Origin: Paludibacteraceae bacterium
Lineage (GTDB): Bacteria; Bacteroidota; Bacteroidia; Bacteroidales; Paludibacteraceae
Length of the DNA: 64,000 nt
Assembly (NCBI GenBank): GCA_024399955.1
Contig: JAKSNH010000011.1
Location: 1 to 64,000, forward strand
Reading direction: 5' to 3'
Below are positions 18,639 through 26,383 of the stretch, one piece after another. How positions within the stretch are numbered: the stretch's first letter is position 1; each line of letters starts with the position of its first letter. The notes under the pieces were generated by a model, which worked only from the letters and a program-made list of their open reading frames with translations, was not told where the DNA came from and did not search any database. Both the position numbers and the translations under genes were made by a program.

Positions 18639-19428
18639 AATGGGCTACGGGACCAAACCCGTGGCCTATTTTGTATTCGGCTCCTGCTATAATAGCCTGA
18701 GTGATATACTGCTTGGCTGCTATGGTAGCGTCCGTCAAACTCAGTCCTTGTGCCAGATAGGCTGCAAGAGCAGAGGACAAAGTGCATCCTGTACCATGGG
18801 TGTTGTTGGTCTGCACGCGAATAGAGGGCAATTCAATAATCTTGTCTTGTTCGTTATCATAAAGGATATCTGTTAATTGGTCGTCTGCTAAATGTCCTGC
18901 TTTCAGCAGTACAGAAACATGGTTTGCCTTACCTAAAGCGCGGGCGGCTTCTCGCAGTTCGTCCTGATGGCGAATCGATTCCCCTAATAGAATCTCCGCC
19001 TCCGGGATATTAGGAGTGATGATTCGCACAATAGGGATAAGGTCGTGAATCAAACATGCAATAGCACTCTGCTCAATCAGTCGATGTCCGCTGGTCGAAA
19101 CCATGACCGGGTCCAGCACTATATTGCGGATTCCGTATGGCGCAAGGGTGCGATGAACGGCTTGAACAACCTGCGCATCAAATAGCATTCCTATCTTAAT
19201 CGCATCTACACCAATATCATCAATGACCGCTTTGATCTGTCCCTCAATCGTCGGAATAGAGATAGGTTCTACGTCATGCACTCCTAATGTGTTCTGCACT
19301 GTGATGGCGGTGATGGCGGAAGCTGCATAGCAGCCGCATGCCGAAATAGTCTTGATGTCGGCTTGAATACCGGCTCCTCCGCCACTGTCGCTGCCGGCTA
19401 TCGTTAAAACACGTTTATACGTTTTCAT
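18625..19428 (-). CDS. thiD: Hydroxymethylpyrimidine/phosphomethylpyrimidine kinase
   Basis: Enzyme of 267 residues that phosphorylates HMP and HMP-P to HMP-PP for thiamine synthesis. Family marks: LTIAGSDSGGGAGIQADIK at the start, SAITAITVQNT, VLDPVMVSTSGH, TPNIPEAE and the catalytic region NTHGTGCTLSSALAA. Full length. The start overlaps the stop of thiE by 4 bp. Third gene behind the TPP riboswitch. Confidence 0.97.
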   Translation of the reverse strand: MKTYKRVLTIAGSDSGGGAGIQADIKTISACGCYAASAITAITVQNTLGVHDVEPISIPTIEGQIKAVIDDIGVDAIKIGMLFDAQVVQAVHRTLAPYGIRNIVLDPVMVSTSGHRLIEQSAIACLIHDLIPIVRIITPNIPEAEILLGESIRHQDELREAARALGKANHVSVLLKAGHLADDQLTDILYDNEQDKIIELPSIRVQTNNTHGTGCTLSSALAAYLAQGLSLTDATIAAKQYITQAIIAGAEYKIGHGFGPVAHFNHL

Positions 19429-20045
19429 CTTTCTTGCATCTTACTCAATAAAACATGTGCCACCATGCGTGGATCATCGGCTAACATGATATCACTCACT
19501 ACGGCTACTCCGGCTAATCCGCAGTTGCGTAACGAATCAATCGTGTTTCTATTGATGCCGCCTATGCCTACCGCAGGGTGTTTGCTGATGGCTGCCGCTT
19601 GACGAGTTCCTTCTATACCAAAGGGTTGGGCGGTATCGGTCTTGGTGGGTGTAGCAAAAACCGGAGATATACCGATGTAATCCACATCTAACTCATTGGC
19701 GCGGCGCACATCGTCCATACTCTCCACCGACCATCCGATGATCTTATTCCCTACCAACCGTCGTGCATCTGCTATGCTCATATCACTCTGACCTAAATGA
19801 ACACCATCAGCGTCGGCAGCCAAAGCTACATCCACTCGGTCGTTGATGATCAGTGGTACATGATAAGGTGCTAATACCTTTTTTAATATACGCGCACGCG
19901 CGATGAACGTGCCGGTGTCTAAGTCCTTCTCGCGCAACTGCACCATCGTGCAACCTCCTTGTACGGCTGCTTCCACGATGTCTTCTAAACGCCGTTCGCC
20001 GCATAGCCCACTATTGGTGACTAAGTATAAAGATAAATCAAACAT
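19425..20045 (-). CDS. thiE: Thiamine-phosphate synthase
   Basis: TIM-barrel enzyme of 206 residues joining HMP-PP and thiazole phosphate to thiamine phosphate. Signatures: MVQLREKD, LIINDRVDVALAADADGVHLGQSD, IGWSVES (pyrophosphate loop variant), YIGISPVFATPTKTD and AVGIGGIN. The ATG at 20045 is chosen because MFDLSLYLVT matches the family start; it overlaps the thiM stop by 8 bp (ATGTTTGA), which suits translational coupling. An upstream in-frame ATG at 20060 would lie deeper in thiM. Confidence 0.96.
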   Translation of the reverse strand: MFDLSLYLVTNSGLCGERRLEDIVEAAVQGGCTMVQLREKDLDTGTFIARARILKKVLAPYHVPLIINDRVDVALAADADGVHLGQSDMSIADARRLVGNKIIGWSVESMDDVRRANELDVDYIGISPVFATPTKTDTAQPFGIEGTRQAAAISKHPAVGIGGINRNTIDSLRNCGLAGVAVVSDIMLADDPRMVAHVLLSKMQER

Positions 20046-20724
20046 GGGATAAATAATCAATAAATCGTTGACGAAAAGTGCCTAATCCCACAGTCGTTTG
20101 GGCGTTGGCTCCGGCTTCTTTCATGAGCCGCATCGCATAGCATGATGCCAAGAAAGGGTCCGGTTCGATGGCTGCCATTGCTGCAATCATAGCTCCTGCA
20201 GTACATCCCATGGCGGTGACTTGTGTCATCATCTCCGAACCGCCCTCCAACTGCTCTTGGCGATTGGCAGCGATGATAGTGTCTTTCTTGCCCGTTGTAA
20301 CTGCCACAAAAGTAGGCTGTGTTATCTGCCTTAATAGCACCTCCATCTCGCTTTGATTACCTTTGACCACTGTGGGATGACATGTGTTGATGATGGTTAA
20401 GGCAGCTTGTAATCGGTAATGGGACACTTGTACTCCTACCGGATCCAGTACAATGGGCTTGCCTAAACGAGACATTGCCCGCCCGGCTATCTGTGCCGCC
20501 TCAATCCATCTGTCGTCTAAAGTACCAATGTTAATAAGTAGTGCATCGGCTACCTGAGCCAACTCGTCCATCTCTGCCGGAGCAGCCGACATAATCGGAC
20601 GAGCACCTACTGCCAATAACGCATTGGCAGTCAAGTCCATCGCAACGTAGTTGGTGATACAATGTACCACCGGCGCTGTTTTGCGCAGTTGATGAAGGGA
20701 TAAATGAAATAATGAATCTATCAT
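20038..20724 (-). CDS. thiM: Hydroxyethylthiazole kinase
   Basis: Salvage kinase of 228 residues phosphorylating 4-methyl-5-hydroxyethylthiazole. Marks: VHCITNYVAMDLTANALLAVGA, PIMSAAPAEMDEL, LLINIGTLD, IVLDPVGVQVS, VVKGNQSE and AVTAMGCTAGAMIAA with the catalytic Cys. The ATG at 20724 sits 7 nt after the riboswitch, whose 3' strand carries the AAGGAAG ribosome-binding sequence, so this start is the regulated one; the ATG at 20745 lies inside the aptamer. With thiE and thiD it forms a salvage operon; no thiC, thiG or thiH is present here. Confidence 0.96.
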   Translation of the reverse strand: MIDSLFHLSLHQLRKTAPVVHCITNYVAMDLTANALLAVGARPIMSAAPAEMDELAQVADALLINIGTLDDRWIEAAQIAGRAMSRLGKPIVLDPVGVQVSHYRLQAALTIINTCHPTVVKGNQSEMEVLLRQITQPTFVAVTTGKKDTIIAANRQEQLEGGSEMMTQVTAMGCTAGAMIAAMAAIEPDPFLASCYAMRLMKEAGANAQTTVGLGTFRQRFIDYLSHV

Positions 20725-20730
20725 ATTGTT

Positions 20731-20797
20731 CTTCCTTAACAGCATTACCTGTTCAGGTTCAAAGGGTGTAATCTCAGCCTTGCGGCACCCCTGAATC
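20731..20797 (-). promoter_or_regulatory. TPP riboswitch
   Basis: On the minus strand the conserved aptamer words occur in order: GGGGTGCC, GGCTGAGATTACACCC, GAACCTGA, then CAGGTAATGCTG and AAGGAAG. The last word doubles as a Shine-Dalgarno sequence 7 nt before the thiM start, so ligand binding should block translation. The element fills the gap between the stop of the upstream barrel gene and thiM. Confidence 0.97.
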
Positions 20798-20803
20798 TAA
20801 ATC

Positions 20804-21556
20804 TTATTTGATGGGCAGTTTGTACGCAAAACTCACGTACCAACTCCATTCCCACAGATGTTGATTGCTCACTACCTTGTTGCGAACTTGGTTATTGAGC
20901 CCAAAATCATATCCGCCATATAGCCGGAAACAATCCCATTCGATACCCATACCCACGCCCCATTGGATATTCACAGGATATAACTCTTTCTCTTTGTATC
21001 TATCGTATGGTTCGGTGGGGATATTCATAGCCTGACAGAAGGCCGTTTGTTGTGGTGGCATGTTGTTCTTCACGTTGTTATACTGCGCCAATCCTATCAT
21101 CAACTGAGGACCGGTGTACAGCATCAGGTTGAGTTTTTTCCAAACATGAATATTGTAATATGCTCGAATAGGTACTGCGAACCAGTGCTCGGTCACGCGA
21201 TTAGTCAGGTTATCGCCATGGGCGTATGATTCCTCGGCATCCGTAATGCCAAAACTCTGTGAATTAGTGCCATACGTGACAGTGTAGAGTAATCCGGTTT
21301 GCACGCTAAAGCGTTTGGGCAACATAAAGTCGAAGGTCATACCTAAGCGCGCACCATTCAGGTACATGTCGGCCTTGTTCTTCTTCAATGAGTGCTGCCA
21401 GTGTTGCGTAAAGCCGGCTTCCACTCGATACTCCACCTTAAACTGATATTTCTCCTCCTCTTCTATCTTGTTTGGATCAAAGAATGGTAGGGCATCTTGG
21501 GCAAAGAGCAGATGACTCATCGCGCACGCAAAAAATATAATAAGGTATTGTTTCAT
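20804..21556 (-). CDS. Outer-membrane beta-barrel protein
   Basis: Exported protein of 250 residues. Signal peptide ends LLFA before QDALPF. The body alternates strand-like segments ending in aromatic residues (RLGMTFDFMLPKRFSVQTGLLYT, LMLYTGPQLMIG, WGVGMGIEWDCFRLYGGYDFGLNN) and closes with WEWSWYVSFAYKLPIK, as expected of an 8-strand barrel. It is a distant paralogue of the barrel protein at 53791-54579 (shared MLYTGP, WGxGMG and GGYxFGL). Substrate unknown. The ATG lies exactly 5 nt from the -7 box, implying a leaderless mRNA. The TPP riboswitch begins about 7 bp after its stop, so thi genes may partly be read from this promoter. Confidence 0.82.
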   Translation of the reverse strand: MKQYLIIFFACAMSHLLFAQDALPFFDPNKIEEEEKYQFKVEYRVEAGFTQHWQHSLKKNKADMYLNGARLGMTFDFMLPKRFSVQTGLLYTVTYGTNSQSFGITDAEESYAHGDNLTNRVTEHWFAVPIRAYYNIHVWKKLNLMLYTGPQLMIGLAQYNNVKNNMPPQQTAFCQAMNIPTEPYDRYKEKELYPVNIQWGVGMGIEWDCFRLYGGYDFGLNNQVRNKVVSNQHLWEWSWYVSFAYKLPIK

Positions 21557-21560
21557 ACTG

Positions 21561-21592
21561 CAAAATTACACTTTTTTTCTAATATACGCAAA
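21561..21592 (-). promoter_or_regulatory. Promoter of the barrel gene
   Basis: Minus-strand TTTG (complement of 21589-21592), 20 bp, TAATTTTG (complement of 21561-21568). The start codon is 5 nt beyond. Confidence 0.85.
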
Positions 21593-21617
21593 AAAAATGC
21601 ATTTTTTTACAAAAATA

Positions 21618-21649
21618 TTTGGTCAATTCAAAATTTTATTGTAATTTTG
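21618..21649 (+). promoter_or_regulatory. Promoter of tRNA-Glu and rpsT
   Basis: TTTG 21618-21621, 20 bp, TAATTTTG 21642-21649. The leader that follows holds a boxA-like word GTTCTTTAATATG (21674-21686) and a perfect 6-bp hairpin with TCGC loop at 21706-21721, two bases before the tRNA. Confidence 0.82.
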
Positions 21650-21723
21650 CACGCTTTTTCTACGGAAGAAGTATGTTCTTTAATATGAATAAACTCGAAA
21701 AAGCTCGTCGCTCGCGCGACGAT

Positions 21724-21795
21724 GGCGGGTTCGTATATCGGTTAGTACGTCAGATTTTCATTCTAAAAAGAGGAGTTCGACTCTCCTACCCGCTA
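21724..21795 (+). tRNA. tRNA-Glu (TTC)
   Basis: Cloverleaf: acceptor GGCGGGT/ACCCGCT (first pair G-U), D stem GTAT/GTAC, anticodon loop TTTTCAT with anticodon TTC at 21757-21759, T arm AGGAG-TTCGACT-CTCCT, discriminator A. The anticodon stem TCAGA/TCTAA has a C28-A42 mismatch, which is unusual. No CCA is encoded. Placement directly before rpsT supports a real tRNA gene. Confidence 0.88.
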
Positions 21796-21856
21796 CAAAA
21801 TACCGACCTTCCTCAAAAGGTAACACATTTGTTAAACAACAAAAAACAAAACTAAG

Positions 21857-22111
21857 ATGGCAAACCACAAATCATCTTTGAAACGTATTCGTCAAACTGC
21901 AACGCGTAAGGCTCATAACCATTATTACGCAAAAACTGCTCGCAATGCCGTTCGCGACCTGCGTGCTACTACAGAGAAAGCTGCTGCAGCTGCTATGCTG
22001 CCTAAGGTTGCTTCTATGTTGGATAAGCTGGCTAAACGCCACATCATCCATAAGAACAAAGCTGCTAACCTCAAATCCAGTTTGGCAATTTACATCAATA
22101 AGTTGGCTTAA
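21857..22111 (+). CDS. rpsT: 30S ribosomal protein S20
   Basis: Basic helical protein of 84 residues of the small subunit, binding 16S rRNA. Begins [19 protein letters not shown] and ends [17 protein letters not shown], both conserved in S20. It follows the tRNA-Glu gene by about 60 bp and appears to share its promoter; a rho-independent terminator follows. Confidence 0.98.
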   Translation: MANHKSSLKRIRQTATRKAHNHYYAKTARNAVRDLRATTEKAAAAAMLPKVASMLDKLAKRHIIHKNKAANLKSSLAIYINKLA

Positions 22112-22150
22112 TGAACCTACTTAGTGCTTAGAGCACACCAATACAAAGCA

Positions 22151-22179
22151 AAAGGACATCCGATGGATGCCCTTTTTTT
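22151..22179 (+). terminator. Terminator after rpsT
   Basis: AAAGGACATCC and GGATGCCCTTT pair with one mismatch around a 3-nt loop and run into seven T. Confidence 0.85.
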
Positions 22180-22206
22180 ATTGTGTATTACCTACCCGAA
22201 ACGTCG

Positions 22207-23301
22207 CTATTTGGCTTTTTTAGCCGCAAAGGTTGTTGGGGTACAACCATGTACCGCTGCAAATGCACGATAGAACGTGCTGCGATAGCGGTATCCCACT
22301 TGCTGACTTATTGAACTAATGTCCATTTTTCCTTCTTCGATTAACGCAGTCGCTTTGCGAATGCGCAATTGGTTGATATAGTCATAGAAATTCAACCCCG
22401 TGGTTTGTTTTAGTTGCAAGGTGAATGCCGTGTGACCAATGCCCATTTGGTGAGCCAACTCATCTCGTGTCAGGTCTGCATGTGCATACAGTTTCTGATC
22501 TTCACATACTTCTTTCAACTTGAGTAGGAATGCATTGTTTGCAATCGCGTTCTCGTCCTCGTTCTCATTCACGTTCTCTTGTTGGGTACTGATAAGGCCA
22601 TCATTATTATTGGCTGCCTCTTGTACCATAATCATACGATAAACATGGATATAAGCAAAATGCCAAACAAAAAATGATAACCCATAGTAGAAAAGGGGCT
22701 CTAATGGATTTTTACTGGTGAAATAAAAGATATAATTAATGATTAGGGAAAAAAGCATAAATAGCATGACATAGAACCAACGCACGGAACGACCTTCCAA
22801 CGATGAATAATAGTCTTTTAGTTCTGCTTCATGACGATGGCCGTAGATGAGAATATAAATAATCATTGCTATTACATAACCTATCAAAAGTATGCCAAAG
22901 AGAAATAAATACCACTTCTCTCCTATGATAACTCCCAAGGTGGATAACACAACAAAAGGTATCACGTTGGCCAAGATACGTGTTTTTGTGATGGGTTGTG
23001 GACGTACTAATAATACCATATTGATAGCACCAATAGGAATAGCCCAAGAATCAAAATAAATAAGAAACATTGACCAATTCCCCTCTACAAAAGAGCGCAT
23101 AACAAAAGCCGTAAAGAACTGTATGGCTAACAACGCTGCTAAAGTGCCACTCCAACGGCGCAAGGGCACTGATGGTTGGCGCTCATACTCCTCGCGAGGA
23201 AAAAGTTCTCGACCAAAAAGAAAAACAACTGCCCAACCTAATTGGGTCATGAAAAGAATACCCGTAAAAAGAGTGAAGATATAATTAAAAGATATATTCA
23301 T
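22207..23301 (-). CDS. Membrane-embedded AraC-family transcriptional regulator
   Basis: Protein of 364 residues. The N-terminal ~210 residues hold about six or seven hydrophobic helices (for example FNYIFTLFTGILFMTQLGWA, WALFxx-type segments, VIPFVVLSTLGVIIG). The last ~100 residues are an AraC DNA-binding domain: LTRDELAHQMGIGHTAFTLQLKQ, then GLNFYDYINQLRIRKATALIEE and the second helix-turn-helix ISSISQQVGYRYRSTFYRAF. Membrane-bound AraC regulators are common in Bacteroidota and probably respond to an envelope signal. It is divergent from the beta-solenoid gene, with a phased repeat array in between that may be its operator. The start ATG lies about 26 nt from the reverse -7 box. Confidence 0.9.
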   Translation of the reverse strand: MNISFNYIFTLFTGILFMTQLGWAVVFLFGRELFPREEYERQPSVPLRRWSGTLAALLAIQFFTAFVMRSFVEGNWSMFLIYFDSWAIPIGAINMVLLVRPQPITKTRILANVIPFVVLSTLGVIIGEKWYLFLFGILLIGYVIAMIIYILIYGHRHEAELKDYYSSLEGRSVRWFYVMLFMLFSLIINYIFYFTSKNPLEPLFYYGLSFFVWHFAYIHVYRMIMVQEAANNNDGLISTQQENVNENEDENAIANNAFLLKLKEVCEDQKLYAHADLTRDELAHQMGIGHTAFTLQLKQTTGLNFYDYINQLRIRKATALIEEGKMDISSISQQVGYRYRSTFYRAFAAVHGCTPTTFAAKKAK

Positions 23302-23326
23302 GTTAATGTTAACGCTAAAAAGGACG

Positions 23327-23359
23327 CAAGAGTATTACTTTTTTTTTAATATATACAAA
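23327..23359 (-). promoter_or_regulatory. Probable promoter of the AraC-type gene
   Basis: Minus strand: TTTG (complement of 23356-23359), 21 bp, TACTCTTG (complement of 23327-23334), one mismatch from TAnnTTTG. Confidence 0.5.
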
Positions 23360-23419
23360 TTTTATGCCAAAAAAAACTGTTAAAAAGTGGTTTTTCGGGC
23401 GTTTAGGGATAGCATAAAC

Positions 23420-23500
23420 GGCGCACATGCTACACAAATGGCGCGGATGCAACAACACAAGTGCCAATTGCGACAACTGCGGCGCGTATGCTACTAAAAC
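23420..23500 (+). repeat. Four phased 20/21-bp repeats, operator-like
   Basis: Units begin at 23420, 23440, 23461 and 23481; the first, second and fourth start GGCGC and share ATGC-AC, the third is more diverged (GTGCCAATTGCGACAAC). The array stops 2 bp before the -33 box of the surface-protein promoter. Spacing is two helical turns, as expected for a multimeric activator site. Confidence 0.6.
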
Positions 23501-23502
23501 TA

Positions 23503-23534
23503 TTTGGTGGATAAAAAAATATTCTATACCTTTG
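23503..23534 (+). promoter_or_regulatory. Promoter of the beta-solenoid gene
   Basis: TTTG 23503-23506, 20 bp, TACCTTTG 23527-23534; leader of about 50 nt. Confidence 0.82.
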
Positions 23535-23591
23535 CACCGCTTTTCAAAAAGGAAGAGCATGAACAGTCTGTTTAAACAAAAAAATTAAAGT

Positions 23592-25772
23592 ATGAGAAAA
23601 GTATGTTTATTATTTGCAGCCCTGACGCTGAGCGCAGGACTATGGGCATTGGACAATGTACGTTACATTGATGCCGATGGTCAAGAAAAAACGGTTCATA
23701 ATGTGACCGAAATCATAAACTCCTCCACTACATTGGACGCTGGTTGGTATGTGGTTAATGGTGCTGATGTACAAGCCGGCACACTCATTTGTAATGGAGA
23801 CATCCGCCTTATCCTTGCCGATGGGGCTAAACTGACTGCCACGGGGAAGGGTGATCCACATTTTACCCCTGGCATCCAAGTATCCGGTGAAACTAACTCC
23901 CTTACTATTTATGCGCAATCTACAGGCGAACAAGTGGGGCAACTAATAGCTAAAGGAGGGAAATGGGCTGCCGGTATTGGTGGTGGGAAAGGCGCTGATG
24001 GCAACAATATCACCATCAATGGCGGTAAAATTACGGCTACCGGTTACACAGCCGCCGGTATCGGTGGAGGTTATGGTGGCAACTGCTCCAACATTACCAT
24101 CAATGGCGGTACTGTGACGGCAACCGGTGGAGGACTTGGTGCCGGCATAGGTGGTGGAGATAGAGGTAATGGCTCTAACATCACCATCAATGGTGGTAAG
24201 GTTACAGCAAACGGAGGAGATTGTGCCTCTGGTATAGGTGGCGGAGATAGAGGTCTTGGTTCGAGCATCTTACTCAATGGTGGTACCATCACAGCAAATG
24301 GTGGAAATAATGCTGTCGCTATAGGAAATGGATACCAGGCTACAAAGGCCGCTTTTAATATCTTTGTATCCACTAAAGGTGTCGTGAAAGCCGGTACGAC
24401 TAAACCTCTTACTGACGACAATATTGTCAATCACACCTCCGCCGACGATATCGCAAACCTCTTGGTTGGTAAGCGATATGCAACAGTAGTTGGTCCGGCT
24501 ATGGTTCCCACTGCGTATATTGACGAGAATGGTGTGTCTCGCAATGTTGCTGCTTATATGGTTGCCGACTCTGCTTCTTCTGTTACTTGGGGCATAAAAG
24601 GTGAAAGCACTTGGTATGTAGTAAATGGTGCTGATGTGCAACTTGCTAAAGGTGCAATATGCCAAGGCGACGTCCGCCTCATCCTTGCCGATGGGGCTAA
24701 ACTCACCGCTATGGGATGGTTGGATGAAAGTATATATATGGGGTATGCCGGTATCCAAGTAGTTGGCGAAGACAACTCACTCACTATCTATGCTCAAGCC
24801 GCTCAATCCGGTCAGCTGATTGCTATCGGTGAATATGCTGCCGCTGGTATTGGTGGTAAATCTTCAGAAGCAGGTTCTAATATTACCATCAATGGTGGTA
24901 TGATTATAGCAACCGGTGGAAGGTTAGGTTCCGGTATTGGTGGAGGAGCGTATGGTTCTAGCTCTCAGAATATCATCATCAATGGTGGTACGGTTACTGC
25001 AATCGGTGGAGATTATGCTGCCGGTATCGCTGGAGGATATGGGTATTATGCTTCTGACGTTTATATCTCTGACGCGTATGTGCTCTACGCAGGCGCAAAC
25101 GAAACGCTGACAGATGATGACATCGTAACTCACTCTTCAGCTCAAGATTTGGGAATGACCTTGGCGGGACAACAATACGTGAAGATGGAGGGCTTAGCTA
25201 CTCCTTATACTCGCAGTATGACCATTGGTCAATGGGCTACCGTTTGCCTGCCCTACGCAGCGACTTATTTTGAAGGCGCTAATTTCTACAAAATCAATTA
25301 CTCCGATGGTGCAGGAAAACTCTATATCGAGGAAGTGGAAACCCTTGAGGCAGGTATGCCATACATCTTTGAAGCAACGGCAGAGACGGTTACTATCGAC
25401 CACGAAGATGCCACGTTAACTAATGGTGAAGAACAAACCGAACGTGGTCTGCACGGCTCATTCGCAAGAAAGGTTATTGAGTCCGATGGCAGCCAAGCCG
25501 CTATCTCCGGTGGGTCGGTTGTTGTCGCTGAGGAATATTCTACCATCACTATTCCCGCGTGTCGCGCGTATATTAATATGGAAGAAGTGCCTACGGTGTA
25601 TCAACCCACGTCCGCTCCTCTCCGTTGCATGGGTGTTCCGCGTGGACAAGCCACAGACAATCCATCATTGCATCATTCCATCAATTCATCATTTAAGATG
25701 ATTAAGGACGGTCAGCTCATCATCGTCAAAGATGGCAAGACCTACAATGTTGTAGGCATGGAAGTAAAATAA
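23592..25772 (+). CDS. Secreted beta-solenoid surface protein with sorting-like tail
   Basis: Exported protein of 726 residues; signal peptide MRKVCLLFAALTLSAGLWA. Two homologous halves (about 20-300 and 305-515) each open with a domain containing WYVVNGADVQ and ICxGDVRLILADGAKLTA, then run into short repeats of the type NITINGGxxTATG-GGxGxGIGGG, a Gly-rich right-handed beta-helix seen in carbohydrate-binding surface proteins. Residues ~540-690 are a beta domain common in secreted Bacteroidales proteins (IGQWATVCLPYAATYFEGANF). The end, KMIKDGQLIIVKDGKTY then NVVGMEVK, is the recurrent tail discussed in findings. Residues near 690-700 are encoded by a CATCATT-type microrepeat. Role unknown; adhesion or glycan binding is inferred. 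Confidence 0.8.
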   Translation: MRKVCLLFAALTLSAGLWALDNVRYIDADGQEKTVHNVTEIINSSTTLDAGWYVVNGADVQAGTLICNGDIRLILADGAKLTATGKGDPHFTPGIQVSGETNSLTIYAQSTGEQVGQLIAKGGKWAAGIGGGKGADGNNITINGGKITATGYTAAGIGGGYGGNCSNITINGGTVTATGGGLGAGIGGGDRGNGSNITINGGKVTANGGDCASGIGGGDRGLGSSILLNGGTITANGGNNAVAIGNGYQATKAAFNIFVSTKGVVKAGTTKPLTDDNIVNHTSADDIANLLVGKRYATVVGPAMVPTAYIDENGVSRNVAAYMVADSASSVTWGIKGESTWYVVNGADVQLAKGAICQGDVRLILADGAKLTAMGWLDESIYMGYAGIQVVGEDNSLTIYAQAAQSGQLIAIGEYAAAGIGGKSSEAGSNITINGGMIIATGGRLGSGIGGGAYGSSSQNIIINGGTVTAIGGDYAAGIAGGYGYYASDVYISDAYVLYAGANETLTDDDIVTHSSAQDLGMTLAGQQYVKMEGLATPYTRSMTIGQWATVCLPYAATYFEGANFYKINYSDGAGKLYIEEVETLEAGMPYIFEATAETVTIDHEDATLTNGEEQTERGLHGSFARKVIESDGSQAAISGGSVVVAEEYSTITIPACRAYINMEEVPTVYQPTSAPLRCMGVPRGQATDNPSLHHSINSSFKMIKDGQLIIVKDGKTYNVVGMEVK

Positions 25773-25795
25773 TTATCAATTATCAATTATCAAAT

Positions 25796-25930
25796 ATGAA
25801 AAAACAATATGTATGTCCTCTATGTGAGGAAATCAAAGTAAGTGCAACATCAGAGATACTTGCTAGTAGTTATACACCTAGTTATAAATATCTAAACATA
25901 ACAACTGGTGCTGATATCTACGCAGACTAA
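25796..25930 (+). CDS. Short peptide, 44 residues, MKK-x-Y-x-x-P type
   Basis: Small reading frame starting ATG at 25796, 23 bp after the beta-solenoid stop, in an AATTATC microrepeat leader. The peptide starts MKKQYVCPLCEEIKVSATSE and continues ILASSYTP, ending GADIYAD. The pattern MKK, Tyr5, Pro8 and a LAxS motif near residue 23 is shared by many unexplained 40-60 residue Bacteroidales peptides. It has a CPLC motif. A strong terminator follows. Function unknown. Confidence 0.5.
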   Translation: MKKQYVCPLCEEIKVSATSEILASSYTPSYKYLNITTGADIYAD

Positions 25931-25947
25931 TTCTGGGACAGCAAGCA

Positions 25948-25992
25948 AAAAACAAGAGAAAAGCGCATTCGGTGCGCTTTTCTTGTTTTTCA
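25948..25992 (+). terminator. Strong rho-independent terminator
   Basis: A long stem (GAAAAGCGCA pairing TGCGCTTTTC, plus ACAA/TTGT beyond a 2-nt bulge) with loop TTCGG, ending in a T run. Ends the beta-solenoid/peptide transcript. Confidence 0.9.
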
Positions 25993-26086
25993 CAGAAAAA
26001 AAATGCAATACTACCATTCTTAGTCCTTGTCCGTTGGCTAAGTTCTAATTTCTAATTGGCTAATTGGTTACTTGGCTACTTGTGCT

Positions 26087-26141
26087 ATATAGACGATTAA
26101 TAGAGGATTAATAGACTATTAATAGACGATTAATAGACTAT
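26087..26141 (+). repeat. 11-bp tandem repeat, about five units
   Basis: Units TAATAGAGGAT, TAATAGACTAT, TAATAGACGAT and TAATAGACTAT at 26098, 26109, 26120 and 26131, with a degenerate unit at 26087. The surrounding gene-free stretch (25993-26345) otherwise holds only simple microrepeats (TCTAATTGGCTAATTGG at 26051-26067, TTCTCCATTCTCATTTTTC after 26299) and no convincing gene. Confidence 0.85.
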
Positions 26142-26345
26142 TCTGCAACCCTGCGAGGACTATCCGTAACCTATGCTGCTACTTTTTGTTCTTCAGATTG
26201 TCTGTTTTCTCATGTCCCTTCTCGACAATGTCCCCATCGCCGTTCCCGTCCCGTCCATTTCCGGCGATACCATCGCCGTCTTACAGTGTCTCTTCTTTGA
26301 GAACGGCATTCTCCATTCTCATTTTTCAATTTTCCATTCAAAAAG

Positions 26346-26377
26346 TTTGCATATTCCAAAAATTCTTTGTAATTTTG
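26346..26377 (+). promoter_or_regulatory. Promoter of the structured RNA
   Basis: TTTG 26346-26349, 20 bp, TAATTTTG 26370-26377. The 34 bases from 26346 are identical to those from 31907. Confidence 0.85.
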
Positions 26378-26383
26378 CACTTG

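Noticed and set aside
23315-23560. Minus-strand ORF of 81 codons upstream of the adhesin gene
   Set aside because: It runs across the repeat array and both promoters and has no recognisable features.
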